From the NCBI GenBank assembly GCA_023627715.1, contig JAMAHW010000004.1, positions 434,001 to 498,000 on the forward strand: 64,000 nucleotides of DNA, in the 5' to 3' direction. Shown one piece after another: positions 23,206-34,761 of this stretch. The notes under the pieces were generated by a model. That model searched no databases and had not been told where the DNA came from. It saw nothing but the letters and a program-made list of their open reading frames with translations. Numbering within the stretch: the stretch's first letter is position 1; every line of letters starts with the position of its first letter. The position numbers were made by a program, and so were the translations under genes. The DNA is from Periconia sp. R9002 (lineage: Eukaryota; Ascomycota; Dothideomycetes; Pleosporales; Periconiaceae).

Positions 23206-24005
23206 CTCTTCGTTTTGACTTGTACTATTTGCAGCATTCTTATTTCCTTGAGCATTTGCGTGGCGTTAGCGGGGCGGGATGATATTTACAGAGAGGCATA
23301 TTTATGTCCGGAGCCATGATGGCATTCATGAAGATAGTCGGGTACATAGTAACTAAAGCCAGCCCACGGTAGAATGACATAGTGTGCCTGATGATCGGAT
23401 GTGTTGTCCTGCATACATCGATCATGGGTCGAATTTGACGGAGCTTGGCTCGAAACATTGCAAAGGGTCGCCCTCCATCAGGCATGACAACTCAGTGTAG
23501 GCGATTGCGCATGCAGCTGCGTGTATGCGCTGGAAAAAAACGGTCGAGGCTGTGGGGGGGTTCACACTTGACAAGCTGTAGTGGCGCGTAAGCTTCGTCA
23601 CCCTCGGCGGCGAGGATTTGCTCGCGCTACAGCACAGACCCTGGTTCCCTCTGCTCAGATCCTGGCGGAGGTAAGATGGGTTGAACGTGCGTGCGTGCGT
23701 GCAATGGGGTAGGTAGGTAGCTTGGCTTGGGCAAACACCAAGCAGCAGCAGCATCATCCTCCATCCTCCATCTCGGTCGTCTTCGCCGCCAGCCCCCGTT
23801 TCTGCCTGCTTAATTTCATTTTACTATCTTTTCTTCTCCTTTCCCTACCTTCTCCTCCCTCCTACGTGGCCGTCAGCTCCCCCCGCCCGTGCGAACCCTA
23901 TAACTACTTACCAAGTATCCATCCGCAACTGCCCGCCGCAAACACAGCCAAGGCAGCAACCACAATCCACCCTTCTCTCCTTCCCGTCCGGCCAGCACCT
24001 TTATA
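23206..24005. other. Intergenic region upstream of SLA2
   Basis: About 800 bp. It contains a short GTGC microsatellite (about four units near 23687-23702), a GGTA run just after it, and long pyrimidine-rich stretches (about 23755-23875) typical of core promoters of highly expressed fungal genes. No coding frame is supported. Confidence 0.5.
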
Positions 24006-27000
24006 ATGGCGACGCGGAATGTGAATGTCGGCAAGTATGTATTACACCTCCCTACAAAATGATATCCCCTATGCAACGTGGTCCAATTCCCGACAGGCAG
24101 GAGAATGATCTCCAAATCAACATCCGCAAAGCCACGAGCATCGAAGAGACGGCACCGAAACGTACGTACCCCCCGCCGACTACATCTGCGAAGCTCACAA
24201 TGGCACAGGGAAACATGTCCGCGCTGCCATCGTCTACACATGGGATCACAAGAGCTCTGCCTCCTTCTGGCAGGGCATGAAGGTGTACGTAGCTCTCCCC
24301 GCCGCCGCTTGCGCCCCCATGCTGAACGAGTCCTAGCCAGCCAATTATGGCCGACGAGATCCAGACCTTCAAGGCCCTCATCACAGTTCACAAAGTCCTC
24401 CAGGAGGGCCACCCCACAGTTTTAAAAGAGGCGCAAAACAACATAGATTGGCTCACCAGCTTAGCACGTGCCAATTCGGCAGGTGATGGCCTGCGAGGCT
24501 ACGCAAAGCTCATCCAGGAGTATACGTACTTCCTGGCAGCCAAGCTTGCCTTCCATCGCCAACACCCGGAATTTAATGGTCCGTCCCATGCGAGTATAAA
24601 AAACGCCCATTGCTGACCTGCCGGCAGGAACTTTCGAGTACGAGGAGTACATAAGCTTGAAGTCGATCAACGATCCCAATGAAGGCTACGAGACCATTAC
24701 CGACTTGATGACTCTACAAGACCAGATCGATGCGTTCCAGAAACTCATCTTTTCCCACTTCAGGGGCGGCGCGAACAACGAGTGCCGCATATCTGCCCTG
24801 GTTCCTTTGGTGCAGGAGAGCTATGGGATATACAAGTTCGTCACTAGCATGTTGCGAGCTATGCATACCAGTGCGTCCTTCTCGTAGATTATAAGTTAAT
24901 CCACTAACTTGCACAGCATTGGGTGATGATGAGGCTCTTGCACCTCTGCGCGGGCGATACGACGCCCAGCATTATCGTTTGGTGAAGTTTTATTACGAAT
25001 GCTCCAATCTTAGGTACCTCACAAGCTTGATTACAGTACCCAAGTTGCCGCAAGACCCCCCGAACCTCCTTTCCGAAGACGAAAGTGCTCCCGCTCTCCC
25101 ACAGCGACCCAAGGCAGAAGAACCGGCCGCGCCACGCACCCAAGCGGCTGTTGACCCAGAACCAATAAACGAATTCTGGAAGAATGACCAAAAGAGGCAG
25201 CAGGAGGAGTACGAGGCCGAGCAGCGAAGGCTAGCGGAACAATGGCAAGCAAACCAGCGGCAGCAGCAAGAGCAGGCCATGCAAGCACAGCGAGATTTTG
25301 AAGAGCAGCAACGCTTGCAGGCTGAACAGGCCAGATTGGCACAGGAGCAACTTTTGCGCGACCAATATCAGCAACAAACGCAAGGCCGTCTTGCAGAGCT
25401 CGAGCGGGAGAACCTAAATGCACGCGCCCAGTATGAGCATGACCAACTGATGCTGCAGCAATACGATCAGCGTATGAAAGCGCTAGAGGGCGAAATCAAC
25501 CAGATGAACAGCAACTTCCAGCAGCAAATGTCCTCTCGTGACGACCAAATCCGAGCACTACAAGAGCAGCTCAACACCTGGAGGTCCAAATACGAGTCTC
25601 TCGCCAAATTGTACTCCCAACTGCGGCACGAACATTTGCAACTGTTGCAGAAATTCAAATCCGTGCAGCTCAAAGCAAACTCCGCCCAGGAGGCGATTGA
25701 TGCTCGTGATAAGTTACAAAGGGAGCTCAAAACCAAGAATCTAGAGTTGGCCGACATGATTCGCGAGCGCGACCGAGCTATGTTGGAGAAAGACCGACAT
25801 ACCGGTGGCCATCGTGAGGAGGTCGAAAAACTCAAGCGCGAGCTCCGAGCTGCGTTGGAGAGGGCTGACAACTCCGAGCGCGGCAAGGGTAACGAGCTCT
25901 CGGCTATGCTCTCTCGTCATAATCGTGAAATCGCCGATCTCGAGGAAGCGCTCAGGAACAAGACTCGAGCCTTGGAGGATATGCAGATGAAGTATCGCGA
26001 AGGTGACTCTGACCTAGAGCGCCAACTCCGCGAGAAGGAAGAGGAGCTGGAAATCTTCCGCGCTGGAATGGATCAGACCCTGCTAGAGCTCAATGACCTG
26101 AAACTGAACCAAGGCACAAACAATGAGGTTTCGGATGACTATCTCGCAACGCTCATAGGGGACAGCTTGCAGAAGATCAACGACATAATCGATTCCGTGC
26201 TTCAAGCCGGCGTTCAGCGTGTCGACGATGCTCTCTATGAATTGGACTCTTCGATGCATGCTGGTAACCAGAACGCTTCCGGTGCTTTCGTCTTGTCACA
26301 AATTGAAAAAGCATCCACCACTGCCATGGATTTCGCTACCGCCTTCAATGGTTTCATCGCTGATGGACCCAATGCGACGCATTCTGAAGTTATCAAAACT
26401 GCAAATGCTTTTGCCAGCGCTATGGCAGATGTCTTGAGTGACACAAAGGGCCTCACAAGATTTGCTTCAGATGACAATAAGTCGGATGCGCTTATCAACG
26501 CTGCGCGAACTTCTGCTACGGCGACCGTGAAATTTTTCCGCAACGTACAGTCAGTGCGTTTGTATGGCCTTGATGAAGACGGCAAGTTCAATGTGGTTGT
26601 TAACAACAACGCTGAAGTGCTTCGCAACCTCCAGAGTCTGTCTAAGCTTGCAGATGCTTTCGCACCCAAGAGCAAGATCACCAATACCTCCGGAGATCTT
26701 GGCGATTTGGTTGATAACGAGCTGACGAAGGCTGCTAATGCTATTGCCGCCGCTGCCGAACGTCTTGCGAAGTTAAAGAACAAACCGCGTGACCAATTCT
26801 CGACTTATGAACTGAAGATTCACGACTCCATCTTGGAAGCTGCTATTGCTGTCACTAATGCCATTGCTCAGCTCATCAAAGCTGCCACCGTCTCACAGCA
26901 AGAGATTGTCCGTGAAGGTCGTGGAAGCATGAGCGTGACACAGTTCTACAAGAAGCACAACCGATGGACTGAAGGGCTTATCAGTGCTGCAAAAGCGGTC

Positions 27001-27461
27001 GCTTCTTCCACCAACACACTCATTGAGACTGCCGATGGCGTCATTTCTGGCCGTAACTCACCGGAACAACTTATTGTTGCTTCGAATGATGTTGCAGCTT
27101 CCACTGCACAACTTGTCGCCGCTAGTCGTGTGAAGGCCAGCTTCATGAGCAAAACACAAGACAATCTGGAAAATGCCAGCAAGGCCGTGACAGCCGCGTG
27201 CCGAGCGCTCGTCAGACAAGTGCAAGCTATCATAGCTCAGAAGAACAAGGACGACGGCGAGGTTGTTGATTACACTAAACTAAGCGATCACGAGTTCAAG
27301 GTCAGACAGATGGAACAACAGGTATGTTTTGATCATTACTCGATTGTTGAAACAATATCATTAACCATGATTAGGTCGAAATTCTTCAACTTGAAAATGC
27401 CCTTTCAGCTGCGAGATCGAGATTGGGCGAGATGAGGAAGCTGTCGTATCTTGAAGAGTAA
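24006..27461 (+). CDS. sla2: Endocytic adaptor SLA2/End4 (Hip1R homologue)
   Basis: This protein links clathrin coats and PI(4,5)P2 membrane to actin during endocytosis at cortical patches. Seven exons (24006-24034, 24097-24161, 24209-24284, 24337-24578, 24628-24870, 24917-27321, 27375-27461) encode 1048 residues, as expected for filamentous fungi. The ANTH domain covers about residues 10-280 and includes INIRKATSIEETAPKRKHVR, YTWDHKSSASFWQGMK and ALITVHKVLQEGHP. A Pro-rich linker leads to a long Gln-rich coiled coil (about 310-690). The THATCH/I-LWEQ actin-binding module fills the C-terminus, with IAAAAERLAKLK, SILEAAIAVTNAIAQLIKAA and NRWTEGLISAAKAVA, ending LGEMRKLSYLEE. The 5' clustering of small introns is normal for the gene. 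No MAT gene lies next to it. Confidence 0.96.
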
Positions 27462-27765
27462 TCAAGCTTGTTCCCAGATCCCACCCCGTATTTAGTATAT
27501 GAAGAGTGTACAGCATTGTGCAAATAGTTGCCTTCGGTTCTTCTTGGCGAAAGGGTTGCAGGTTGAGCTGTATGGATAAGGCTTATTGGGGATTGACCCT
27601 GTCTGTGTGTTCATTAATACCACTTCGTGCCATAGCCTTACTTGCAGCCTTTTAGTATGTAGCTTTCAGAACAAAAATTCCCTTCGTTGAAACGGTATAC
27701 ACGGAACGTAAATGAGTTACTCTACCTGCATACGTGCTTTTGTTTGACCCCCTGAATCTTACTCT
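27462..27765. other. Short convergent intergenic region
   Basis: About 300 bp between the stop codons of SLA2 (plus) and the GH5 gene (minus). It must contain both 3' ends. I see AT-rich sequence and no gene. Confidence 0.5.
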
Positions 27766-29991
27766 TCACACCGTTATCGTATAATTTGCCACGTTCCCCT
27801 CCACTCTCGGATAGAATTCAAATGTGAACGTTGTCGTCTTTCCCGCAGCCCTCACTGCATCGAGAACTGCCGCTTTCAATATGACGTGTCCTTGGTCCCA
27901 GTTCCACTGGTTGTCATACGTCATCCTTCCTGCCTGCAGAGGGCCCAAGTACTGCGTCCAGTCCTCGATGAGAATCCCACCATCACTCTTGATAGCACGC
28001 ACAGCAGCCGGACGGTTCTGACCCGCCCACGTAATCGGGATGAGCAGATCCGCCGACGTAGCAGGCAAAGCCGACGACGTCGCACCCAACTTGGGAGGAG
28101 CCCACTGAGCAATCTGAACCGCGAGCGGCGCACCCCCAGAGAACTTCAGAGAAAGCGTAGCCAGTGTCCCCGTAGTGTTGGACGTGTAAACCGAGCTCAA
28201 GTACGAGGACGAGAACGTAACGTTGGACCCGTCGACCGAGTAATCCGCACCTTTCGCCAACACCTTCGAAGTCTTAGTATCAGTGACCGACGACAACGTC
28301 AACCCATTGAAAAGAAACGGCACCGAAACAGCCTCCACGGCCTCCCCGACCTTCTTCCACACAAACGCGCTCGAAAACTGGCTCGTGGCCGCCCCATCCG
28401 TAGTACTATCCGGCAACGCATTCACCTCGCCCTTGACCGCGCTCTGCAGAATCTTCAGCACCGTCTCGTCGCGCCATGTCCCCGTCGTGCGGTCGAACTG
28501 GTCGATCCCGTTGTCCCACAGCACCGTCGAGATGTCGTACTTGGCCGCTGTGCGCAGCAGGAAGTCGAAGTAGCGCCAGCGAGCGGCGGTTTCGGTGTTT
28601 GTGTTGGAGGCGTCCCATTCTCCGAGGACCAGGGGCACGTTGGTGAAGTTGCCTCGGATCGCGGCGAAGTCGGCTTCGAGGGTTGCTTTGTCGGTGGTGG
28701 AGCCCCAGGTTGTTTTGCCCCAGGCGGAGAAGATGAAGTCGTCTGTTTTGGGGGAGGTTGGGTTGTTAGTTAGATATCGTGGTGAAGGGGTGAGTAGGGA
28801 TACGGGTGTGGAAAGTGACTCGCAACTAAAGCAGAGACGAAGATGAAGACGGCGGCAAAGGGAATATTCCAAATGAATACTCACACGGCGAATAATAATG
28901 AAACTGCACCCCCCAGGGATTCTTAAACTTCGCATCAGGCGGCTCAAACCACTGGCTCGTCTTAACCGCATCCTCTCCACTCCCCACAAGCGTAACAACA
29001 CGCTGCGGATTAAACCCCCCAGCATCATTAATCGCCTGCAGGAAAATCCCATTCAGCTTATTCTGCTCCTTGCCATGCTCCTCCGTGGTCCCAGGCGGCT
29101 CATTAATCGGCTCAAACGCAACACTGTTCCCTTTACACGCCAGCTTCGTCCCAATCTGGAACCACAGCCGGTAAAACCTCTCCTCGATTTGGGTGATGTT
29201 TGCGTTGGGGAGGGACATATCGGCCCACGTCCAGCTGTCGTGGTGCACGTTGACGAGCGCCTTCAGTCCGCGCGATGTTACTTGGTCGACGACGTCCTCG
29301 ACGCGTTGCAGCCACGCCGGGTCGACGTCCCAGGTTGGTGAACTGCTGGTGAAGTGGTACGCCCAGGTGATGGGGAGACGGATGGATTTGAAGCCCGAGG
29401 CCTGGATGGAGTCGAAGGTTGTGGGCACCACGGGCGCGTTGCCCCAGTCGCCTTCGTTTTGGATGGCGTCGAGCGTGTTTCCGAGGTTCCAGCCAGGGTT
29501 GAGGGAGGCGATGTAAGCGGAGGCGCTGATGGGGGTGAAGGTTCCGGTGCATTGGGCGCTGCCGCTCGTGGTGGATGGTTTAGAGGTAGAAATGGATGGT
29601 TTGGACGTTGGAGATGAGGTGGTGACTGTCGTCAAGGTCGAGCTTGAGCTGGGTGGACTGGTCGTCGAACTGGCAGTGCCGGGTACACATTGGAAGTACC
29701 CTATATTATCAAGCATGTTAGAGGCTTTGGAGGAAATTTCATGATTCTTCGTTTCCATAGATGCTTGGAAACGTACACTCATTCTGGACTTTGCAGTAGT
29801 ATTCAGACGGACACTCTGTATCGCCAGCGTAATCCCTACCACCGCCTTTTCCAGCGACAACATTAGTTTTCCACTTTGTTCCACATTCTGGTGACTATAA
29901 ACTTACACTGTCCCCACGGGATGGTCGCAGCGAAGGCCCCTTGAAGGAAGGCGGCGAGAAGCACTACTTTCGAGATTTTGCGCGCCATCAT
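27766..29991 (-). CDS. Secreted modular GH5 endoglucanase (CBM1-GH5-X2-CBM46-like)
   Basis: A secreted glycoside hydrolase expected to cut beta-1,4-glucan or related plant polymers. Exons 29991-29907, 29845-29777, 29700-28885 and 28742-27766 encode 648 residues. The signal peptide is about 1-21 (VVLLAAFLQGAFA). The fungal CBM1 lies at 27-58, with cysteines 29, 40, 46 and 56. A Ser/Thr/Pro linker follows. The GH5 domain starts near NPGWNLGNTLDA; the acid/base is E252 (FEPINEPPG) and the nucleophile E365 (VLGEWDAS). Residues about 445-535 resemble a CBM_X2 immunoglobulin-like module (FLFNGLTLSSV, GADYSVDG, LATLSLKFSGG). Residues about 550-648 resemble CBM46 (AVRAIKSDGGILIEDWTQYL). The order GH5-X2-CBM46 is best known from bacterial GH5_4 enzymes; an added CBM1 is fungal. 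The four joins all keep frame. Confidence 0.92.
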
Positions 29992-31631
29992 TGCTCGAGT
30001 AGCCAAAGTAAACAACCTCTCGATGCTCTTGCACAAACAAAGCGGGAAACGAAATGTTAAATACGCCTGCATAAACCCCTCCCATCTTCTCATTACCCCA
30101 TCTATTTAATGAATAAAAATAGAGAATCGAACCCCTTGGCCCGACCCGAAAACGAATGACCCCGACCCCATATCCAGAATCCTACACACCATCGTATACT
30201 GCATTCCTATATCGACATGTCCTACAATTCACCCGTGAATGCTTAAACGAGGCCATGTCAATATAATATCATAATATAGCACGATTCGGACCGCAGCCGA
30301 AGCATCCCTTAGCTAATACTGCAACTATCCTGCAGCAAGTAGCGGAAGAGCCCTTCCAGACATTCCTCCCACAAGACTTGCAAGACTCACATGTTCCCAC
30401 AATACTCCGCGTTAGCATAGCAGCAAAGCTTTTCGCGAAGCATTAAGCGATCCCCGGAGCGAGGAAATAGATGGTGGGTGCATGTTTTACCGGGCCTTGT
30501 CTCCAGATGAAGAGCGGTGTTATATTTTTCCGCCAAGGATATTCGTAGGCAGGTTGCTGTTTTGCTTGTGTTGAAATATGTGTAGACGATTGCGACTTTC
30601 TTCGACTACTGTTCTTTGGCACTATTCCCTGGTGATGGTGTGTTAAGCTTGCGAAGGGACCGGGAGGGGAAATTTGGACTTTTGGATGCGAGTTAGTGAG
30701 AATGAGGCGATGTTAAAGTACGATTCCTCTCAAAGTAATTTGGAAATAGAAAAGGATGTGGATCCGGACTGCTTTTAGGGAAACATTTCATCGAAATTGG
30801 TTGTGGTATCTTGATGTACATGGATGCAAAGCGTCGCTTAGAGCCAGAAGTTGTTGACACCTGGTCTATATTTCTGTATTCAAACGGGGTTTATAACGTA
30901 AATGATATCGTCGTTCATGCTACACATTCGGTCGTCAAACATTGTGAGACATTATGAAATCCATCCTGATCATTTAGTGCATGTATGCACGAGGATTTCG
31001 TCATGAAATAGGTGGTTGTGGTTAGATACAAAAACAAGCCACGCCATATGTGTGGCGAAATAGACTCATAAAGACTCCATAGTGTTGTACGTGCGACAAT
31101 AAGACAAGACATGGTACCCAAGACAGACAGACACCTTTCTTGCACGCAATAAATACTTCTAGTGGCGATATGCCAGCCAGATCTTAGATTGAAGAGGAAA
31201 GAATTCGTAACAGTAGCACGGACGCCATGCTAGTAATGAAATAATACAAGCGAGAAAAATGTAGAGGCGGACAGAGTAGAAAAATCCAATGACACATGAT
31301 ACGACAGGATAGTTTTCATTCCTAGTATGAGAAAGAGTGCCCCATATGCCTATTACTTGCGCCAACACCTGGGGAAATGAGATGACCTGCAAACCCAAAT
31401 GCGCCTTAAAAGCCAGAAGTACTGCTGCGCAGAGTGGACGACACTGCATAGGTACCTAATGTGTTATTTTTTTCTTAGAGGTGGAGTTGGTCGGAGAGTT
31501 GCTGCTATGCAAACTATGTATTTAAACATAGAAAGCTTCCATTGATGAAGGCTGACGACAGCGCTTGAAATCGTGGTCGTGGCAATCATAGACATGACAA
31601 TGGTAAGTCCGGGTCAGGGCTATCGTTAAAT
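29992..31631. other. Intergenic region upstream of the GH5 gene
   Basis: About 1.64 kb between two minus-strand genes. No supported gene on either strand; minus-strand frames at 30915-31145 and 31159-31449 are short and lack partners. The first part should contain the GH5 promoter, which would be expected to respond to carbon source, but I cannot point to a clear regulator site. Confidence 0.5.
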
Positions 31632-32935
31632 TTATTCTGGGCGTGGTCGCTTGTTGCCATGGGGGTTCCAGTTCCCATCGCCGCCACCTTGGTTCTGGCC
31701 GAAGAAAGCGGGATTAAATTGCCCTTGGTTGGCAGCAAAACCGCCTGGACCTCCTGCAAATCTCAAATCAGCATGGGAATGTTCGAAGACCGAGACCGTG
31801 ACTTGACTTACCCATTCCTCCCATCATACCCATATTCCCGCCCATGCCCATCATGCCGCCGCCCATACCGCCCATCATGTTCCCTCCCATAGGCATGTTC
31901 ATGCCGCCCATGTTGCCGCCCATCATACCTCCACGGCCGCGGTTATTCATGCCACCGCGCATGCCACCCATCATGCCGCCTCCGCGATTGAATCCGCCAT
32001 TGAAGTTGTTCATTCCACCCATAGGGTTGCCGCCAAAGTTACCCATTGGGGTGGGGTTACCATTGAAGTTCCCCATATTCCCGGCGGGACCAGAGAAGTT
32101 GCGGTTTTGGAAGCCCATGTTGCCACCCCGATTGAAATTACCTCTTGGGCTGTTGAAGCGGTTAAAGTTTCCTCCTTGGCCACCTTGATTGTTGTAGTTA
32201 GTCGATGATGATCGGTCGCCACGGTTCTTGTCGCGCTGAGGCACATCTTTGGGGAGCGTCTTGAAAGGATTAATGTGTGGGGGGTTGAAAACGGCAGTAG
32301 GTTTCTTCGCATGCGCCTGATCTTGATAAAGGGTGTCTATTTGATGCTTGAGGGCGGTCGCGGCCTGAGGACTTTGTAGTTGCACATACACTTGTCTAGG
32401 CAGCTGTGTCAGCTTGAACGTACCAGGCGACTTGGATTGCTTACCCTTTGCTTTTGCCGTTGACCTTGTGCTCGTTGAACGTTATCTCATTGAGCTCATC
32501 TTCACATCCGCTTTGGTTTGCCCATCCGCGGACGTCTTCCTCACTGATCCACCAATTCAAGTCATTGATCATAAGCGCCGCAGTCGCACCTGGATCCATA
32601 GGTCGGTCGTCGTCCTCACCTTGCTTGCGCTTGGTGCCTTGTTGCTGCGGTGCTTGTTTTTGGAAAGCTTGATTGTTTGATGAGGCACCCGTGCTAGAAA
32701 TTTGCTGAGTTTCGTTCTCGTTGTGGCCGTCTCCGTTTACTGCACCACCCGCGCCTTCCGTTTTGACAGCGCCATCCCCGCCTTCTGCTTTAACGCTATC
32801 GTGCGCATCCGCTGGTTCGTCGGTGTGCATCGCTGCATCGGTCTGCCCTTCATTTTGCTGGGCGCCAGAGTCCTGGTAATTCTGGACTGAATCGTCGCCG
32901 TAGATGTCGATGTCGAAGTTATCATCGTCAGCCAT
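31632..32935 (-). CDS. CPSF6-like RRM protein with Gly/Met-rich tail
   Basis: A probable nuclear mRNA 3'-end processing factor related to the large subunit of cleavage factor I. Exons 32935-32445, 32395-31812 and 31753-31632 encode 398 residues. The N-terminus is acidic (MADDDNFDIDIYGDD). One RRM spans about residues 115-185. Its LMINDLNWWISEEDVRGW resembles the NLTWW-TDEDL block of CPSF6, and NGKSKGQVYVQL is its RNP1. The first intron splits RNP1. After the RRM comes the PHINPFKTLP motif, then a long low-complexity tail with FNRGGN, GGMNNRGRGG and GGMM repeats, ending in a basic GNKRPRPE. The tail lacks the SR/RS dipeptides of animal CPSF6. The RRM assignment is firm; the exact orthology is probable. 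Confidence 0.8.
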
Positions 32936-33937
32936 CTTGCTGTTCTATCAGGTTATACTCTGTATATGTTCGGTGAGAGAATAGACTTTGATGTCTTGTA
33001 TTGGCTTTAGATACTCGAATCTTCAAGCCTAATGGCCAATGTACATGAAAGTCTGTATGCGCTTGATATATCAGCGAGCGAATTGACAAATATATAAGAG
33101 TCGACATGCTAAAAATGAAAAAGAAAAGTGTCTTGTTGCATAAGAATACCGTAAAAGGCGCATACAAGAGGAAATACGTACAGGCCCGCTAATGAAGCGT
33201 GAAACAAGATCCGTGAAAGTTTGCTGAAAGCGAGATAGGGGTACTCCGATCGCCTCTGGCAGATGCGGAGGATGGTGAAAGTACAGGATGGGTATGTATG
33301 TGTTTGTGTGTGTTTTGAAGAGTAGTGGTGATGAGTGAGGAAGAGGTGGGAGCTACAACAGCTCTATCCTGGCGCTTTGGCCCAACTTGACGGTTCGAGC
33401 AATGTATACCACAATATGTGATTGCCGTAACACAGAATCTCCCAAGCGCGAAATGACCCCAGCGCACGAACCGACGCTACTCAAGTATGGGGTTCTCGAG
33501 GACAGCCTCGAGCGAGTTCGAGGGGTTGGGGTCGTCAGCCAGACGCGCTGTGAAGGTACTAGAGAGCGATTAGTAGGATCGTTTGGTCTCCTAGGCGACA
33601 GAGCTGTTAGCGGGAGAGCGGTTGGAGATGCCGTGGCATGAGATGAAAGAGAGAAGAGCTATCTCAGCGCGATGATGGAACAGTTCCTCAAGTGCTGCTG
33701 AGCTTGGACGCGCGTCACGTGTTGCGCTAAGATCTACATAGCGTAGCCCTAAATGGGCCGCGGCATTCTCCGTTTCCCGCAATGTGTCCAGAGCCCCCCA
33801 GCTTCTCGAATTTCCCGGTCTCGATTACTGTTGAGGCTCATCACTCTTCCATCCACCATTGACACCCTTTTGTAACGGAACTTCAAACAATCCATAATCC
33901 CCCTCGAAAATCTATCCTCCGAAATCTACAGTTCACA
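32936..33937. other. Divergent intergenic region between CPSF6-like gene and SSS1
   Basis: About 1 kb. It contains a GT-rich microsatellite near 33298-33314, a TCACGTGT motif at 33715-33722 and one exon-like minus-strand piece at 33558-33477 (26 codons and a stop, preceded by a TACTAAT branch site and AG). I could not connect that piece to an upstream exon, so no gene is called. Confidence 0.45.
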
Positions 33938-34393
33938 ATGGATCAGGTCAAAGACTTCGCCGAGTACGCTTCCATCTCCATCTATCTCCACTTGAACCTC
34001 CGCATGCCGCACGCCGCAATCAATCCCAGGCGCATATGCTAACAAACTGTAGTGTTCCCCAGGAGTTCGTCAAGGAAGGCATACAATTCATGAACCGCTG
34101 CACCAAGCCCGATAAGGTACGAAATCACGAATTATTATTCTCGCTGCCAATACCCTCTTGTCCAACCCTTTTCCTGGCCGACCGCACGCGACTTCTCTCC
34201 AGGCAGCGTTCGCACAGAATCACAACACAGAATGGGCTATAACTAAATGGAATTTTGTGCTGACCAATTCTAGCGTGAATTCCTCAAGATCTCACAAGCT
34301 GTCGGTGTCGGTTTCGTGGTTATGGGTGTTATCGGTTACGTCGTCAAGCTCGTTCACATCCCCGTAAACAACATCCTTGTCGGTGGATCATAG
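33938..34393 (+). CDS. sss1: Sec61 translocon gamma subunit (SSS1)
   Basis: This is the small tail-anchored subunit of the ER Sec61 channel, essential for protein translocation. Three exons (33938-33963, 34053-34116, 34274-34393) encode 69 residues, a normal length; no single exon is long enough to look like a gene alone. The sequence starts [18 protein letters not shown], continues with the invariant [10 protein letters not shown] and [20 protein letters not shown], and ends with the membrane helix and [12 protein letters not shown]. The CTKPD-x-REF motif is diagnostic for Sec61-gamma/SecE. The introns are 89 and 157 bp, both longer than usual here. Convergent with the WD40 gene. Confidence 0.96.
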
Positions 34394-34761
34394 ACAGCAA
34401 CAACAACATCTGGGTACCAAGAGAAAATCTGGAGATGGTTGTATTCTCCAAAATACACTACGAGAATATCTAGCCATATGCGCGACGGAGGATCCAAGGA
34501 CGACAGAAAGGGGGGAAGGCATCCGTTAAGCGAAGGGGAGAGAGTTTCTGCATCATTACACTACATTTTTTGAACCTTCCTAAAATGCTGTATCATAGGG
34601 ATCGGAAGGCATAGGACGAGCTGGAGTTTGACTATATCCAAATTTACAGTTTTGACATTTGATTCACGAAAACACCAACCCAACCAGAGCCGATGACCCT
34701 AAATAGGGTTTACCACCTGTTTCCTGTTGAATACATTCAATGTGCATTGTGCGCCGTAACT
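34394..34761. other. Convergent intergenic region
   Basis: About 370 bp between the stop codons of SSS1 and the WD40 gene, holding both 3' ends. No gene or repeat was seen. Confidence 0.5.

Noticed and set aside
29992..30093. Longer N-terminus for the GH5 enzyme
   Set aside because: The frame is open upstream, but starting at 29991 gives a standard signal peptide, whereas the longer form would bury it behind about 34 residues.
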